Source of the DNA: JAUWQU01 sp964605095
Lineage (GTDB): Bacteria; Planctomycetota; Phycisphaerae; SM23-33
Reading direction: 5' to 3'
DNA length: 5,287 nt
NCBI GenBank assembly: GCA_964605095.1
Contig: CAZSBS010000306.1
Location: forward strand, 1 to 5,287
Part shown: piece by piece, positions 1-5,175 of the stretch
How the letters are laid out: the number at the start of each line of letters is the position of its first letter
Numbering within the stretch: position 1 is the first letter of the stretch
The notes under the pieces: generated by a model
Database searches by the model: none
The model's input: only the letters and a program-made list of their open reading frames with translations
Told to the model about the DNA's origin: nothing
Translations under genes and position numbers: made by a program

Positions 1-1157
1 CTACATTCCGGCGCCCCATCCGGGGCGTAGTGTTCTGCCGCCTCTCCCGGCCGGATGCGAGCGAGCACGCGAAGGGCCCATTCCACATGCCCGGCCGGGA
101 CTGCGGTGATCTCGTAACGGGCGTTGACCGGGACCAGGTGGACATGCCCGCCGGACTTGCGGTAGAGCTTGCACGTCACGCCGATCTGCCCGGTAGCCTG
201 CACCACGGCGGCTCGGCCCTCGACGGCCGGGACGCTCGGACTGAGCACCACCACGTCGCCCGGGCGGATCTGCGGGGCCATCGAGTCGCCGTCCACACGC
301 AGCGCGAAGGCGTCGGGGTAGCGTCGTTTGATTGCCCCGGCCGCGACGAACTCGACGGCGTCGCGCTCGTCCGGGGCCGAGAGAGTCACCAACTGCACGC
401 CGGTGGGTTGTGAGGCGCCTGTTTCCGCTCCGGCCCCTGCCGCTGCTTCTGTGTCAGGTCCGGCCTCGGTCGCAACGGCAGGCCGAACGGCTTGCGGGCG
501 CTGCCCGGCGTAGCGGGCGACGAGGTCGGCAAGTGTTATCAGGCCGGAGACATCCTCGTCCTTGCCCCAGAACCTCGCCACCCCCGCGGCGGTTCGGCCG
601 AGAATAGGAATCCACGCCTCCCGCCCCGCCGCTGCCGCCGCCGGCGCCAGCGCGGCTTGGCAGGACCCAGCTTTCGCGTGGGGCTGCTTATCCGCCTGGC
701 GGGGGCGCGTCTCGGAGGCCGGCCCTGCCTGCGCCGTATCTTCCGCCGAATTGGTCTCTTGCGTTTTGGCTGGGAACTTGCGGGCCTCAATTAGCAGGTC
801 CACGAAAGCCCCGAACGGCCCGGCCGCGTCCGGGCAGTCGGCCAGGAGCCGGGCCGCCCTGCACAGCACCGGGTGGTCCTCGGCCCTCAGCGCCGCCACC
901 CCTGGCTTGCCCGTGAGCAACCAATGCAAGTCCGCACCTGCGACCTCGGCGATTCGCACCAGCATCGCCGCCGACGGAGTTCGGGAACCCTCGTAGTAGT
1001 CGTAAGTGCTGGGCGATATGCCTAACCGCTTGGCAAATGCGGACTTACCTCGCGGGCCTGCGGCCTTGAGCCGCAGTTCGGCTATCCGGCGGCAAATCTC
1101 GCTGGTAAGTCCTTTGGCAACTGTTTTGACAACTTTTTCGGTAAAAGATTTCGCCAT
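1..1157 (-). CDS. LexA/CI-like transcriptional repressor with HTH and S24 peptidase domains (3' end cut by window edge)
   Basis: The frame is open for 385 codons from the ATG at 1157-1155 and leaves the window without a stop; the TAG at bases 3-1 is out of frame. Residues about 17-86 form an XRE-like helix-turn-helix (KSAFAKRLGISPSTYDYYEG, then a conserved ITGK-like end, LLTGKPG). Residues 182-197 (WIPILGRTAAGVARFW) carry the Ala191-Gly192 pair matching the LexA self-cleavage site. Residues about 252-372 are an S24 domain with catalytic Ser292 in GDSM and Lys330 in TCKLYRK, 38 residues apart (37 in E. coli LexA). By family knowledge such proteins bind operators as dimers and inactivate themselves when RecA filaments form. 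Two Ala-rich linkers (about 125-181 and 222-250) flank the cleavage motif, so it lies about 100 residues before the Ser, much further than in LexA. No clear Shine-Dalgarno precedes the start. Palindromes just upstream suggest autoregulation. It may be a prophage repressor or a resident SOS-type regulator; the sequence does not decide. Confidence 0.9.
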   Translation of the reverse strand, partial: MAKSFTEKVVKTVAKGLTSEICRRIAELRLKAAGPRGKSAFAKRLGISPSTYDYYEGSRTPSAAMLVRIAEVAGADLHWLLTGKPGVAALRAEDHPVLCRAARLLADCPDAAGPFGAFVDLLIEARKFPAKTQETNSAEDTAQAGPASETRPRQADKQPHAKAGSCQAALAPAAAAAGREAWIPILGRTAAGVARFWGKDEDVSGLITLADLVARYAGQRPQAVRPAVATEAGPDTEAAAGAGAETGASQPTGVQLVTLSAPDERDAVEFVAAGAIKRRYPDAFALRVDGDSMAPQIRPGDVVVLSPSVPAVEGRAAVVQATGQIGVTCKLYRKSGGHVHLVPVNARYEITAVPAGHVEWALRVLARIRPGEAAEHYAPDGAPEC

Positions 1158-1171
1158 GATGAATCTTAATT

Positions 1172-1185
1172 TTCGCAATTGCGAA
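1172..1185. promoter_or_regulatory. Perfect 14-bp palindrome, candidate repressor operator
   Basis: TTCGCAATTGCGAA is its own reverse complement. It extends to a 22-bp near-palindrome (1168-1189) with a single mismatched pair. It lies 14 bp before the repressor start codon and 8 bp upstream of the -35 box of the rightward promoter, so bound protein could control both directions. Assigning it to the neighbouring repressor is inference from position and symmetry. Confidence 0.6.
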
Positions 1186-1193
1186 CATTCTCG

Positions 1194-1204
1194 TTGACAG
1201 TCAA
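1194..1204. promoter_or_regulatory. 11-bp palindrome over the -35 box, second candidate operator
   Basis: TTGACAGTCAA is a perfect odd palindrome (TTGAC, A, GTCAA) that includes the whole -35 hexamer. Its centre is about 20.5 bp, two helical turns, from the centre of the 14-bp palindrome, so proteins on both would lie on the same DNA face. The two palindromes differ in sequence, so they may not bind the same protein, and an 11-bp palindrome can arise by chance. Confidence 0.35.
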
Positions 1205-1222
1205 AGCAACATGACTTATAGG
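1194..1222 (+). promoter_or_regulatory. Sigma70-like promoter reading rightward into the small ORF
   Basis: A consensus -35 TTGACA (1194-1199) is followed by a 17-bp spacer and a -10 TATAGG (1217-1222). Transcription would begin near 1229 and give a leader of about 60 nt before the ATG at 1288. The position corresponds to a PR-like promoter divergent from the repressor. This is one of the best promoter matches in the window. Confidence 0.6.
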
Positions 1223-1252
1223 GGGGGCCGTTAGTTGTTGATCCACGGGATA

Positions 1253-1280
1253 ATTGTACGAGTCCGGTGCAAAGGGGCAA
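1253..1280 (-). promoter_or_regulatory. Possible leftward promoter for the repressor gene
   Basis: On the minus strand TTGCCC (1280-1275), a 16-bp spacer and TACAAT (1258-1253) resemble a sigma70 promoter. It would give the repressor a leader of about 90 nt containing both palindromes. The -35 is only four of six. An alternative -35 at TTGACT (1204-1199) lacks a good -10 at the right distance, so the true repressor promoter is uncertain. Confidence 0.3.
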
Positions 1281-1287
1281 GGGCAAA

Positions 1288-1479
1288 ATGCCAAGACAGT
1301 CGCGAAGCACGCTGATGAAGTTGATGAAGTCCGTCGAAGCGGACCTTGATCGGCTAGGGCTCCAGGCGCAGTTGCTGCGATACTTCGTCCACGAGAAGCC
1401 CGCCCGCCGGGCGGCAACCAGTGGAACATCGAATCGCCCCGACCCGACGCGCCGCACGGCCCGGCCTGAGGACTGCTGA
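1288..1479 (+). CDS. Small basic protein of unknown function, divergent from the repressor
   Basis: This 63-residue ORF starts at the ATG at 1288; an in-frame GTG at 1267 would add seven residues. The ATG is preferred because purine-rich AAGGGG and AAGGG tracts lie 4-15 bases before it, and a good promoter lies upstream. Residues about 5-35 (RSTLMKLMKSVEADLDRLGL and following) look like one or two amphipathic helices. The C-terminal half is rich in Arg, Ala, Thr and Pro and is probably disordered. No family is recognised and there is no signal peptide or membrane segment. Its place opposite the repressor is where a Cro-like or early gene sits in phage switches, but no helix-turn-helix is evident, so function is not assigned. 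A longer minus-strand ORF overlaps it but looks like a shadow. Whether it is expressed is uncertain. Confidence 0.45.
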   Translation: MPRQSRSTLMKLMKSVEADLDRLGLQAQLLRYFVHEKPARRAATSGTSNRPDPTRRTARPEDC

Positions 1480-1572
1480 AGGCCGAGGCGGAGGCTGAGG
1501 GCCACCCGGCTTCGCCTTCGGCTGCGCCGCGGCAAGCCCGGCTACACCTCGACATCGATCGGGGTAAACCGG

Positions 1573-1634
1573 CTACCGGCTACCGGCTACCGACCACCGG
1601 CTACCAGCTACCGGCTACCGACTACCGGCTACCG
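1573..1634. repeat. 7-bp tandem repeat array (CTACCGG units)
   Basis: Eight contiguous 7-bp units in perfect phase start at 1573: CTACCGG twice, then CTACCGA, CCACCGG, CTACCAG, CTACCGG, CTACCGA, CTACCGG. A ninth, truncated CTACCG follows at 1629-1634. On the minus strand the unit reads CCGGTAG and lies directly behind the stop codon of the oxidoreductase gene. Because 7 is not a multiple of 3, the TAG in successive units falls in all three reading frames. Confidence 0.9.
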
Positions 1635-1652
1635 CTTCATCTACCGCTTCAT
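1629..1652. repeat. 12-bp direct duplication of the oxidoreductase gene's 3' end
   Basis: CTACCGCTTCAT occurs twice back to back (1629-1640 and 1641-1652). The second copy, read on the minus strand, is the last three codons plus stop of the oxidoreductase gene (Met-Lys-Arg-stop). The first copy is an untranslated duplicate that joins the gene end to the 7-bp array. Confidence 0.9.
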
Positions 1653-2816
1653 CAGCTTGGCGTATTCCTTGTCCGCCGCCTTGCGGACGCCCTGGCCCTT
1701 GCCGCTGGACCGATCCTTCTCCAGCTTGCGGATCAGGGCCTCGATCTCCTTGCCGTCGACGGGCAGGCGGACCGGCTTATCCTTGAATCCGGCCACGTAC
1801 ATAGCGTTGGATAGTTCGACCTGGTTGAGCGCCTCGACGCCCGGGCAGTACAGCGGCTCGCCGCGAAGCACGTGGGCGGCGAAGTTCTTGATGATCATCA
1901 GGTGCCTGCCGCCGGGGTCCTTGGGCAGCTTTACTTCCTTCCATACGCACTCCTGCTCGCCCTTGGCGCCGAAGCTGCCCTTGGAGGTCCGTATGTGGGA
2001 ACTGATGGACTGCTTGAGCTTGCCGTGCATCAGCTTGCCACCCTTGCACAGCAGCGTGCCCTTGTCGCCGCAGACGGTGAACTGCTCGGCACCCGGCTCC
2101 TCGGCCGTCGAGGCGTAGAAATAGCCCACCTTCCCCCCGCCGTAATCGAACAGGAAGTTGGCGGTGTCCTCGACCTCTATGTCGTGCGCCCGCGTGTGCA
2201 ACAGGCCGAGGATCTTCCTGGGCATCCCGCCGATCCACTGGAACAGGTCAATGTGGTGAGGGGCCTGGTTGATCAGCACCCCGCCGCCCTCGCCGTCCCA
2301 CGTGCCGCGCCACGCGCCGCTATCGTAATACGCCTGGCTGCGGAACCAGTTCGAGCAGACCATCTCGACGCGGAACAACTCGCCGATTACCCCGCCAGCG
2401 ACCATCTGCTTCATCTTCCGCATGATCGACCGCGTGCGCTGGTGAAACACCACGCCCATGGCGACCTTGTTCCGGCGGCACTGCTCGACCATCACCCGCG
2501 CCCGCCCGACGCGGGCCTCCATGGGCTTTTCGCAAAGCACTTGTAGCTTGCGCCGGGCGGCGTGGATCACCAGCGGCGAGTGCCAGTAATGCGGCGTGGC
2601 GACGATGACCGCGTCGATAAGCCCACTGTCCATCAACTTCAGCGGGTCGGTGAAATGCTGCACGTTGTGCTTCCGGCCAACTTCCTCCGCCTTGGCGGCC
2701 ACGATGTCGCACACGGCCCCGAGGGCCACGTCCCTGCCGCCTTCGTTGGCGCACCAATTGGCGTGCGGTGCGCCCATGTTGCCCAGACCAATCACGCCGA
2801 ATCGAACTTTCTTCAT
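1641..2816 (-). CDS. Gfo/Idh/MocA family NAD(P)-dependent oxidoreductase
   Basis: The 391-residue protein is complete and of normal family length. Residues 1-125 are a Rossmann domain with the nucleotide loop GLGNMG (G10, G12, G15) and the family hallmark CEKP (95-98). The C-terminal domain includes GVLINQAPHHIDLFQW, with His187, His188 and Asp190 at the usual catalytic and substrate positions. Members oxidise or reduce sugars, inositols and their derivatives; the substrate cannot be told from sequence. There is no Tat or Sec signal, so it should be cytosolic. The start is preceded by a purine-rich AAAGAG about five bases upstream. The C-terminus is a Lys/Arg-rich tail (from about 361), ending in LMKR at the edge of the 7-bp array. 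It is divergent from trpF and has no evident co-transcribed partner here. Family confidence is high; exact function is unknown. Confidence 0.93.
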   Translation of the reverse strand: MKKVRFGVIGLGNMGAPHANWCANEGGRDVALGAVCDIVAAKAEEVGRKHNVQHFTDPLKLMDSGLIDAVIVATPHYWHSPLVIHAARRKLQVLCEKPMEARVGRARVMVEQCRRNKVAMGVVFHQRTRSIMRKMKQMVAGGVIGELFRVEMVCSNWFRSQAYYDSGAWRGTWDGEGGGVLINQAPHHIDLFQWIGGMPRKILGLLHTRAHDIEVEDTANFLFDYGGGKVGYFYASTAEEPGAEQFTVCGDKGTLLCKGGKLMHGKLKQSISSHIRTSKGSFGAKGEQECVWKEVKLPKDPGGRHLMIIKNFAAHVLRGEPLYCPGVEALNQVELSNAMYVAGFKDKPVRLPVDGKEIEALIRKLEKDRSSGKGQGVRKAADKEYAKLMKR

Positions 2817-2830
2817 AGGTCTCTTTTATC

Positions 2831-2857
2831 CTCTCTGCGCTCTTTGCATTCTCTGCG
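2831..2857. repeat. Three imperfect 9-bp repeats (CTCTCTGCG type)
   Basis: CTCTCTGCG, CTCTTTGCA and TTCTCTGCG follow each other without gaps in the divergent gap between the oxidoreductase and trpF. On the minus strand they lie in the leader of the oxidoreductase as GCAGAG-rich sequence. No function is shown. Confidence 0.6.
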
Positions 2858-2893
2858 ATGAATCCTCAGGAACTTACGCCCGCCGGCCGCGAA

Positions 2894-2922
2894 TTGCAAG
2901 TGTCGCCCTGCGCGGATATAGT
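2894..2922 (+). promoter_or_regulatory. Probable promoter of trpF, giving a leaderless transcript
   Basis: TTGCAA (2894-2899), a 17-bp spacer and TATAGT (2917-2922) match the sigma70 pattern, four of six and five of six. The usual start site seven bases after the -10 falls at 2929, the A of the trpF ATG. This agrees with the absence of any Shine-Dalgarno there. The ahcY promoter uses the same TTGCAA -35. Confidence 0.5.
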
Positions 2923-2928
2923 GTGTCT

Positions 2929-3615
2929 ATGCTCCAGCGAGTGCGAATAAAGATCGAGGGCCTCCGCGATGCACGGGAGGCGATGAAGATCGCCCAGATG
3001 GGCGCCGACGCCATCGGCATGGTCTTCGCCGAATCGCCACGATGGGTAAGCCCCGAGCAGGCGCGGGCCATTGTGGACATCCTGCCGCCGTGGGTCGCCT
3101 CCGTCGGCGTGTTCGTCAACTCCGACGCCGAGACCATCAACCGCGTCATCCGGCGAACGGGCATCGGCTACGTCCAGCTCCACGGCGATGAGCCGCCGGA
3201 GATCGTCGGCCTCATCGAGGCGCCCGTCATCAAGGCTTTCCGTGTCCGCGACGAAACCTGGCTGGCCGGGGTGAAAAGCTGGATCGCCGTCGGCGGGGCC
3301 AAACGCAATCTCGTGGCCGTGCTGCTGGACACCTACGACAAATCCGCACCGGGCGGCACAGGCAAGCAGTTCAACTGGGACCTCGTCGCCGACGCCCGCG
3401 CCGCCGGCGCCCTGGCCGGGCTGGACCCGATAATCCTGGCCGGCGGACTCGACGCCTCGTGCGTCAGCCGGGCCATAGACACCGTCAAGCCCTGGGCCGT
3501 CGACGTCGCCAGCGGAGTCGAAAAGGCGCCCGGCGTCAAGGACCTCGCAAAGGTCGCCGAGTTCATCCAGGCCACCCGCGAAGGAAACGTGCTCGATAGC
3601 GAGTTCTGGCTGTAG
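2929..3615 (+). CDS. trpF: Phosphoribosylanthranilate isomerase homolog with Cys-to-Glu change at the catalytic position
   Basis: The 228-residue protein aligns along its whole length with TrpF, which isomerises N-(5'-phosphoribosyl)anthranilate to CdRP in cytosolic tryptophan synthesis. Visible family features are GADAIGMVFAESPRWVSP (25-42), VGVFVN (59-64), VQLHGDE (82-88), LLDT with the general acid Asp134, GGTGKQFNW (142-150), and the phosphate loops LAGGL (170-174) and VDVASGVE (191-198). The N-terminal strand reads VRIKIEGL: Glu10 (GAG, 2956-2958) stands where the family has the general-base Cys of KICGI. The frame is open far upstream over the opposite-strand gene, but the TrpF fold starts at strand 1, so the ATG at 2929 is chosen; an in-frame GTG at 2923 is possible. 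No Shine-Dalgarno is present and no other trp gene is visible. It may be an active variant using Glu, or a paralog with a different role. Confidence 0.85.
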   Translation: MLQRVRIKIEGLRDAREAMKIAQMGADAIGMVFAESPRWVSPEQARAIVDILPPWVASVGVFVNSDAETINRVIRRTGIGYVQLHGDEPPEIVGLIEAPVIKAFRVRDETWLAGVKSWIAVGGAKRNLVAVLLDTYDKSAPGGTGKQFNWDLVADARAAGALAGLDPIILAGGLDASCVSRAIDTVKPWAVDVASGVEKAPGVKDLAKVAEFIQATREGNVLDSEFWL

Positions 3616-3618
3616 CGA

Positions 3619-3640
3619 CGCCGCGGCAACTGCCGCGGCG
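3619..3640 (+). terminator. GC-rich hairpin after trpF, possible non-canonical terminator
   Basis: A perfect 9-bp stem CGCCGCGGC with loop AACT lies 3 bases behind the trpF stop codon. It is followed by AATGTTC instead of a T-tract, so it is not a classical intrinsic terminator. It may act as a weak or Rho-assisted terminator or protect the 3' end. Confidence 0.45.
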
Positions 3641-3743
3641 AATGTTCAATGCCAAGTAATGAAAAAGGCCAGGAATGCCAGGTACACGGTCCGGCCGCTG
3701 CCTCTGGCATTCACGGCATTTGCCATTCCCGGCATTGAACATT
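3641..3743. repeat. 13-bp perfect inverted repeat flanking the trpF-ahcY gap
   Basis: AATGTTCAATGCC (3641-3653) is the exact reverse complement of GGCATTGAACATT (3731-3743), with 77 bp between them. The 10-bp core ATTGAACATT occurs again in direct orientation at 3748-3757, four bases after the first copy. The left arm also begins immediately after the trpF hairpin. Confidence 0.75.
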
Positions 3744-3823
3744 GAGAATTGAACATTTGTCATTCGTCTCTGGCATTTCTGGCATTCTTAGTTCCTGGCA
3801 TTCATGGCATTGTTCATTCGTCT
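3706..3823. repeat. GGCATT repeat cluster upstream of ahcY
   Basis: GGCATT occurs seven times on the plus strand (3706, 3715, 3731, 3772, 3781, 3797, 3806), several pairs exactly 9 bp apart. The reverse complement AATGCC occurs at 3648 and 3674. TCATTCGTCT is also repeated, at 3760-3769 and 3814-3823. The frame upstream of ahcY stays open through part of this region, but the translation is low-complexity (Ser, Trp, His rich) and not considered coding. Confidence 0.75.
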
Positions 3824-3850
3824 TGCAATCCGCTCTCCCATCCGTAGAAT
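3823..3850 (+). promoter_or_regulatory. Probable ahcY promoter
   Basis: TTGCAA (3823-3828), a 16-bp spacer and TAGAAT (3845-3850, five of six) lie at the right edge of the GGCATT repeats. The predicted start near 3857 gives a leader of about 47 nt. No SAH or SAM riboswitch structure was recognised in that leader. Confidence 0.45.
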
Positions 3851-3903
3851 ACCCTCCTTACAATGGCCTGACGGATTTGGAATACAACGTAGCGAGGAGA
3901 CAC

Positions 3904-5175
3904 ATGGCAAAGAGCAAGCAATTTGACGTCCGCAACCTGAAGCTGGCGGGCGAAGGCAAGCGGCGGATCCTTTGGGCGGACGGCGACATGCCCGTCCTTC
4001 AGCAGGTCCGTGCGCGGTTCGAGAAGGAAAAGCCCCTCAAGGGTCGGCGGATGAGCGCCTGCCTGCACGTTACGGCTGAGACAGCCAACCTATGCCGGAC
4101 CCTCAAGGCCGGTGGGGCCGACCTGGTGCTCTGCGCGTCAAACCCGCTGAGCACGCAGGACGACGTGGCCGCAAGCCTGGTGGCGGACTTCGGCATCCGC
4201 GTCTACGCGATAACGGCCGAGGACCGCAAGACCTATTACAGCCACATTGCCGCGGCGTGCAAGCACTCGCCTTCGGTGACGATGGACGACGGCGCGGACC
4301 TCGTCAACGCCCTTCACGGCGAGTTCGCCCCGTATGCCGGCGACATCGTGGCGTCGATGGAAGAGACCACCACCGGCGTCATCCGCCTGCGGGCGATGGC
4401 CCAGCACGGCGTGCTGAAGTTCCCGGTAATCGCCGTAAACGACGCGGACACCAAGCACCTGTTCGACAACCGCTACGGCACGGGCCAGAGCACGCTTGAC
4501 GGCGTCGTTCGGGCGACGGACATCCTTCTGGCGGGCAAAAACGTCGTGGTCGTCGGCTACGGATGGTGTGGCCGGGGCGTGGCGAGCCGTGCCCGCGGGG
4601 CCGGGTCAAACGTCATCGTCTGCGAAGTGAATCCCGTCCGCGCCCTCGAGGCCGCAATGGATGGCTTCCGCGTAATGACCATCAAGAGCGCCGCGAAGAT
4701 CGGCGATCTGTTCATAACGCTCACGGGCGATATTCATGTTATCGACGCGCCGCACTGGCCCCTGATGAAGGACGGCGCGATCGTCTGCAACAGCGGGCAC
4801 TTCAACGTCGAGCTCAACCTCGAAGCCCTGGCCAAGATGGCCAAGGGCTCACCCGCCGATGTCCGCAAGGGCGTCCAGCGATACGTTATGCCCAATGGGC
4901 GGCGGATATTCATCCTCGCCGAGGGCAGGCTTGTGAACCTCGCCTGCGCTGAAGGCCATCCGGCGTGCGTGATGGACATGTCCTTCGCCACGCAGGCCCT
5001 GGCAACCGAATGGAGCATCAAGAACGCTGACAAGCTGACTGCCGATGTCCACGAGGTGCCCAAAAGCATCGACGACTGGGTCGCCACGCTCAAGCTCAAG
5101 AGCATGGGCATCAAGATCGACAAGCTCACGGCCGAGCAGGAGAAGTACCTCGCCTCGTTCGACATGGGAACCTAG
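3904..5175 (+). CDS. ahcY: Adenosylhomocysteinase (S-adenosyl-L-homocysteine hydrolase), short form
   Basis: The 423-residue cytosolic enzyme splits S-adenosylhomocysteine reversibly into adenosine and homocysteine, relieving product inhibition of methyltransferases in the methyl cycle. Seen in order: HVTAET (55-60), DDGADL with the catalytic Asp (128-129), MEETTTGV (Glu153/154), NDADTKHLFDNRYGTGQS with Lys184, Asp188 and Asn189, the NAD loop GYGWCG (218-223) with Glu241 closing strand 2, NSGHFNVE with His299, and AEGHPACVMDMSFATQ (349-364). The ATG at 3904 has GAGGAG four bases before its adjoining spacer (3894-3899). An upstream in-frame start at 3742 lies in repeats and is rejected. The C-terminus, LTAEQEKYLASFDMGT, lacks the Lys...Tyr-Arg-Tyr tail of the long bacterial and eukaryotic forms and matches the short Thermotoga/archaeal-type enzymes. 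It is probably transcribed alone. Confidence 0.97.
   Translation: MAKSKQFDVRNLKLAGEGKRRILWADGDMPVLQQVRARFEKEKPLKGRRMSACLHVTAETANLCRTLKAGGADLVLCASNPLSTQDDVAASLVADFGIRVYAITAEDRKTYYSHIAAACKHSPSVTMDDGADLVNALHGEFAPYAGDIVASMEETTTGVIRLRAMAQHGVLKFPVIAVNDADTKHLFDNRYGTGQSTLDGVVRATDILLAGKNVVVVGYGWCGRGVASRARGAGSNVIVCEVNPVRALEAAMDGFRVMTIKSAAKIGDLFITLTGDIHVIDAPHWPLMKDGAIVCNSGHFNVELNLEALAKMAKGSPADVRKGVQRYVMPNGRRIFILAEGRLVNLACAEGHPACVMDMSFATQALATEWSIKNADKLTADVHEVPKSIDDWVATLKLKSMGIKIDKLTAEQEKYLASFDMGT

Noticed and set aside
30..996. Several plus-strand ORFs (30-413, 332-607, 562-996 and others)
   Set aside because: They lie opposite the repressor gene, whose frame shows clear HTH and S24 motifs; their translations are Arg/Pro/Ala-rich with no recognisable domain.
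1182..1196. Gram-positive-type SOS box (CGAAC...GTTCG)
   Set aside because: CGAAC at 1182-1186 is not followed by GTTCG at the required spacing; the symmetry belongs to the 14-bp palindrome instead.
1505..1541. Terminator hairpin after the small ORF
   Set aside because: Only short broken stems (GGCTT with AAGCC, GCC-TTC-GGC) can be drawn and no T-tract follows.
1166..1555. A 129-residue minus-strand ORF covering the small basic ORF and the switch region
   Set aside because: It runs through the promoter and palindromes, has a low-complexity Ala/Ser/Gly composition and no plausible start signal.
1573..1652. CRISPR array
   Set aside because: The units are 7 bp and contiguous with no spacers; this is a minisatellite.
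2871..2899. Leftward promoter for the oxidoreductase using the palindromic TTGCAA
   Set aside because: The -10 at 17-bp spacing would be TAAGTT, only about half matching; not strong enough to annotate.
2596..2928. An N-terminal extension of the trpF frame
   Set aside because: It overlaps the oxidoreductase gene on the other strand and the intergenic repeats; TrpF proteins begin at the first barrel strand, which follows the ATG at 2929.
3742..3903. An N-terminal extension of the ahcY frame
   Set aside because: It consists of translated GGCATT repeats and the promoter; the ATG at 3904 has a GAGGAG ribosome site and fits the family length.
3851..3903. SAH riboswitch in the ahcY leader
   Set aside because: The leader is about 47 nt and shows no conserved SAH-riboswitch core; only a weak CTCCT/AGGAG pairing (3854-3858 with 3895-3899) is possible and it may lie partly outside the transcript.
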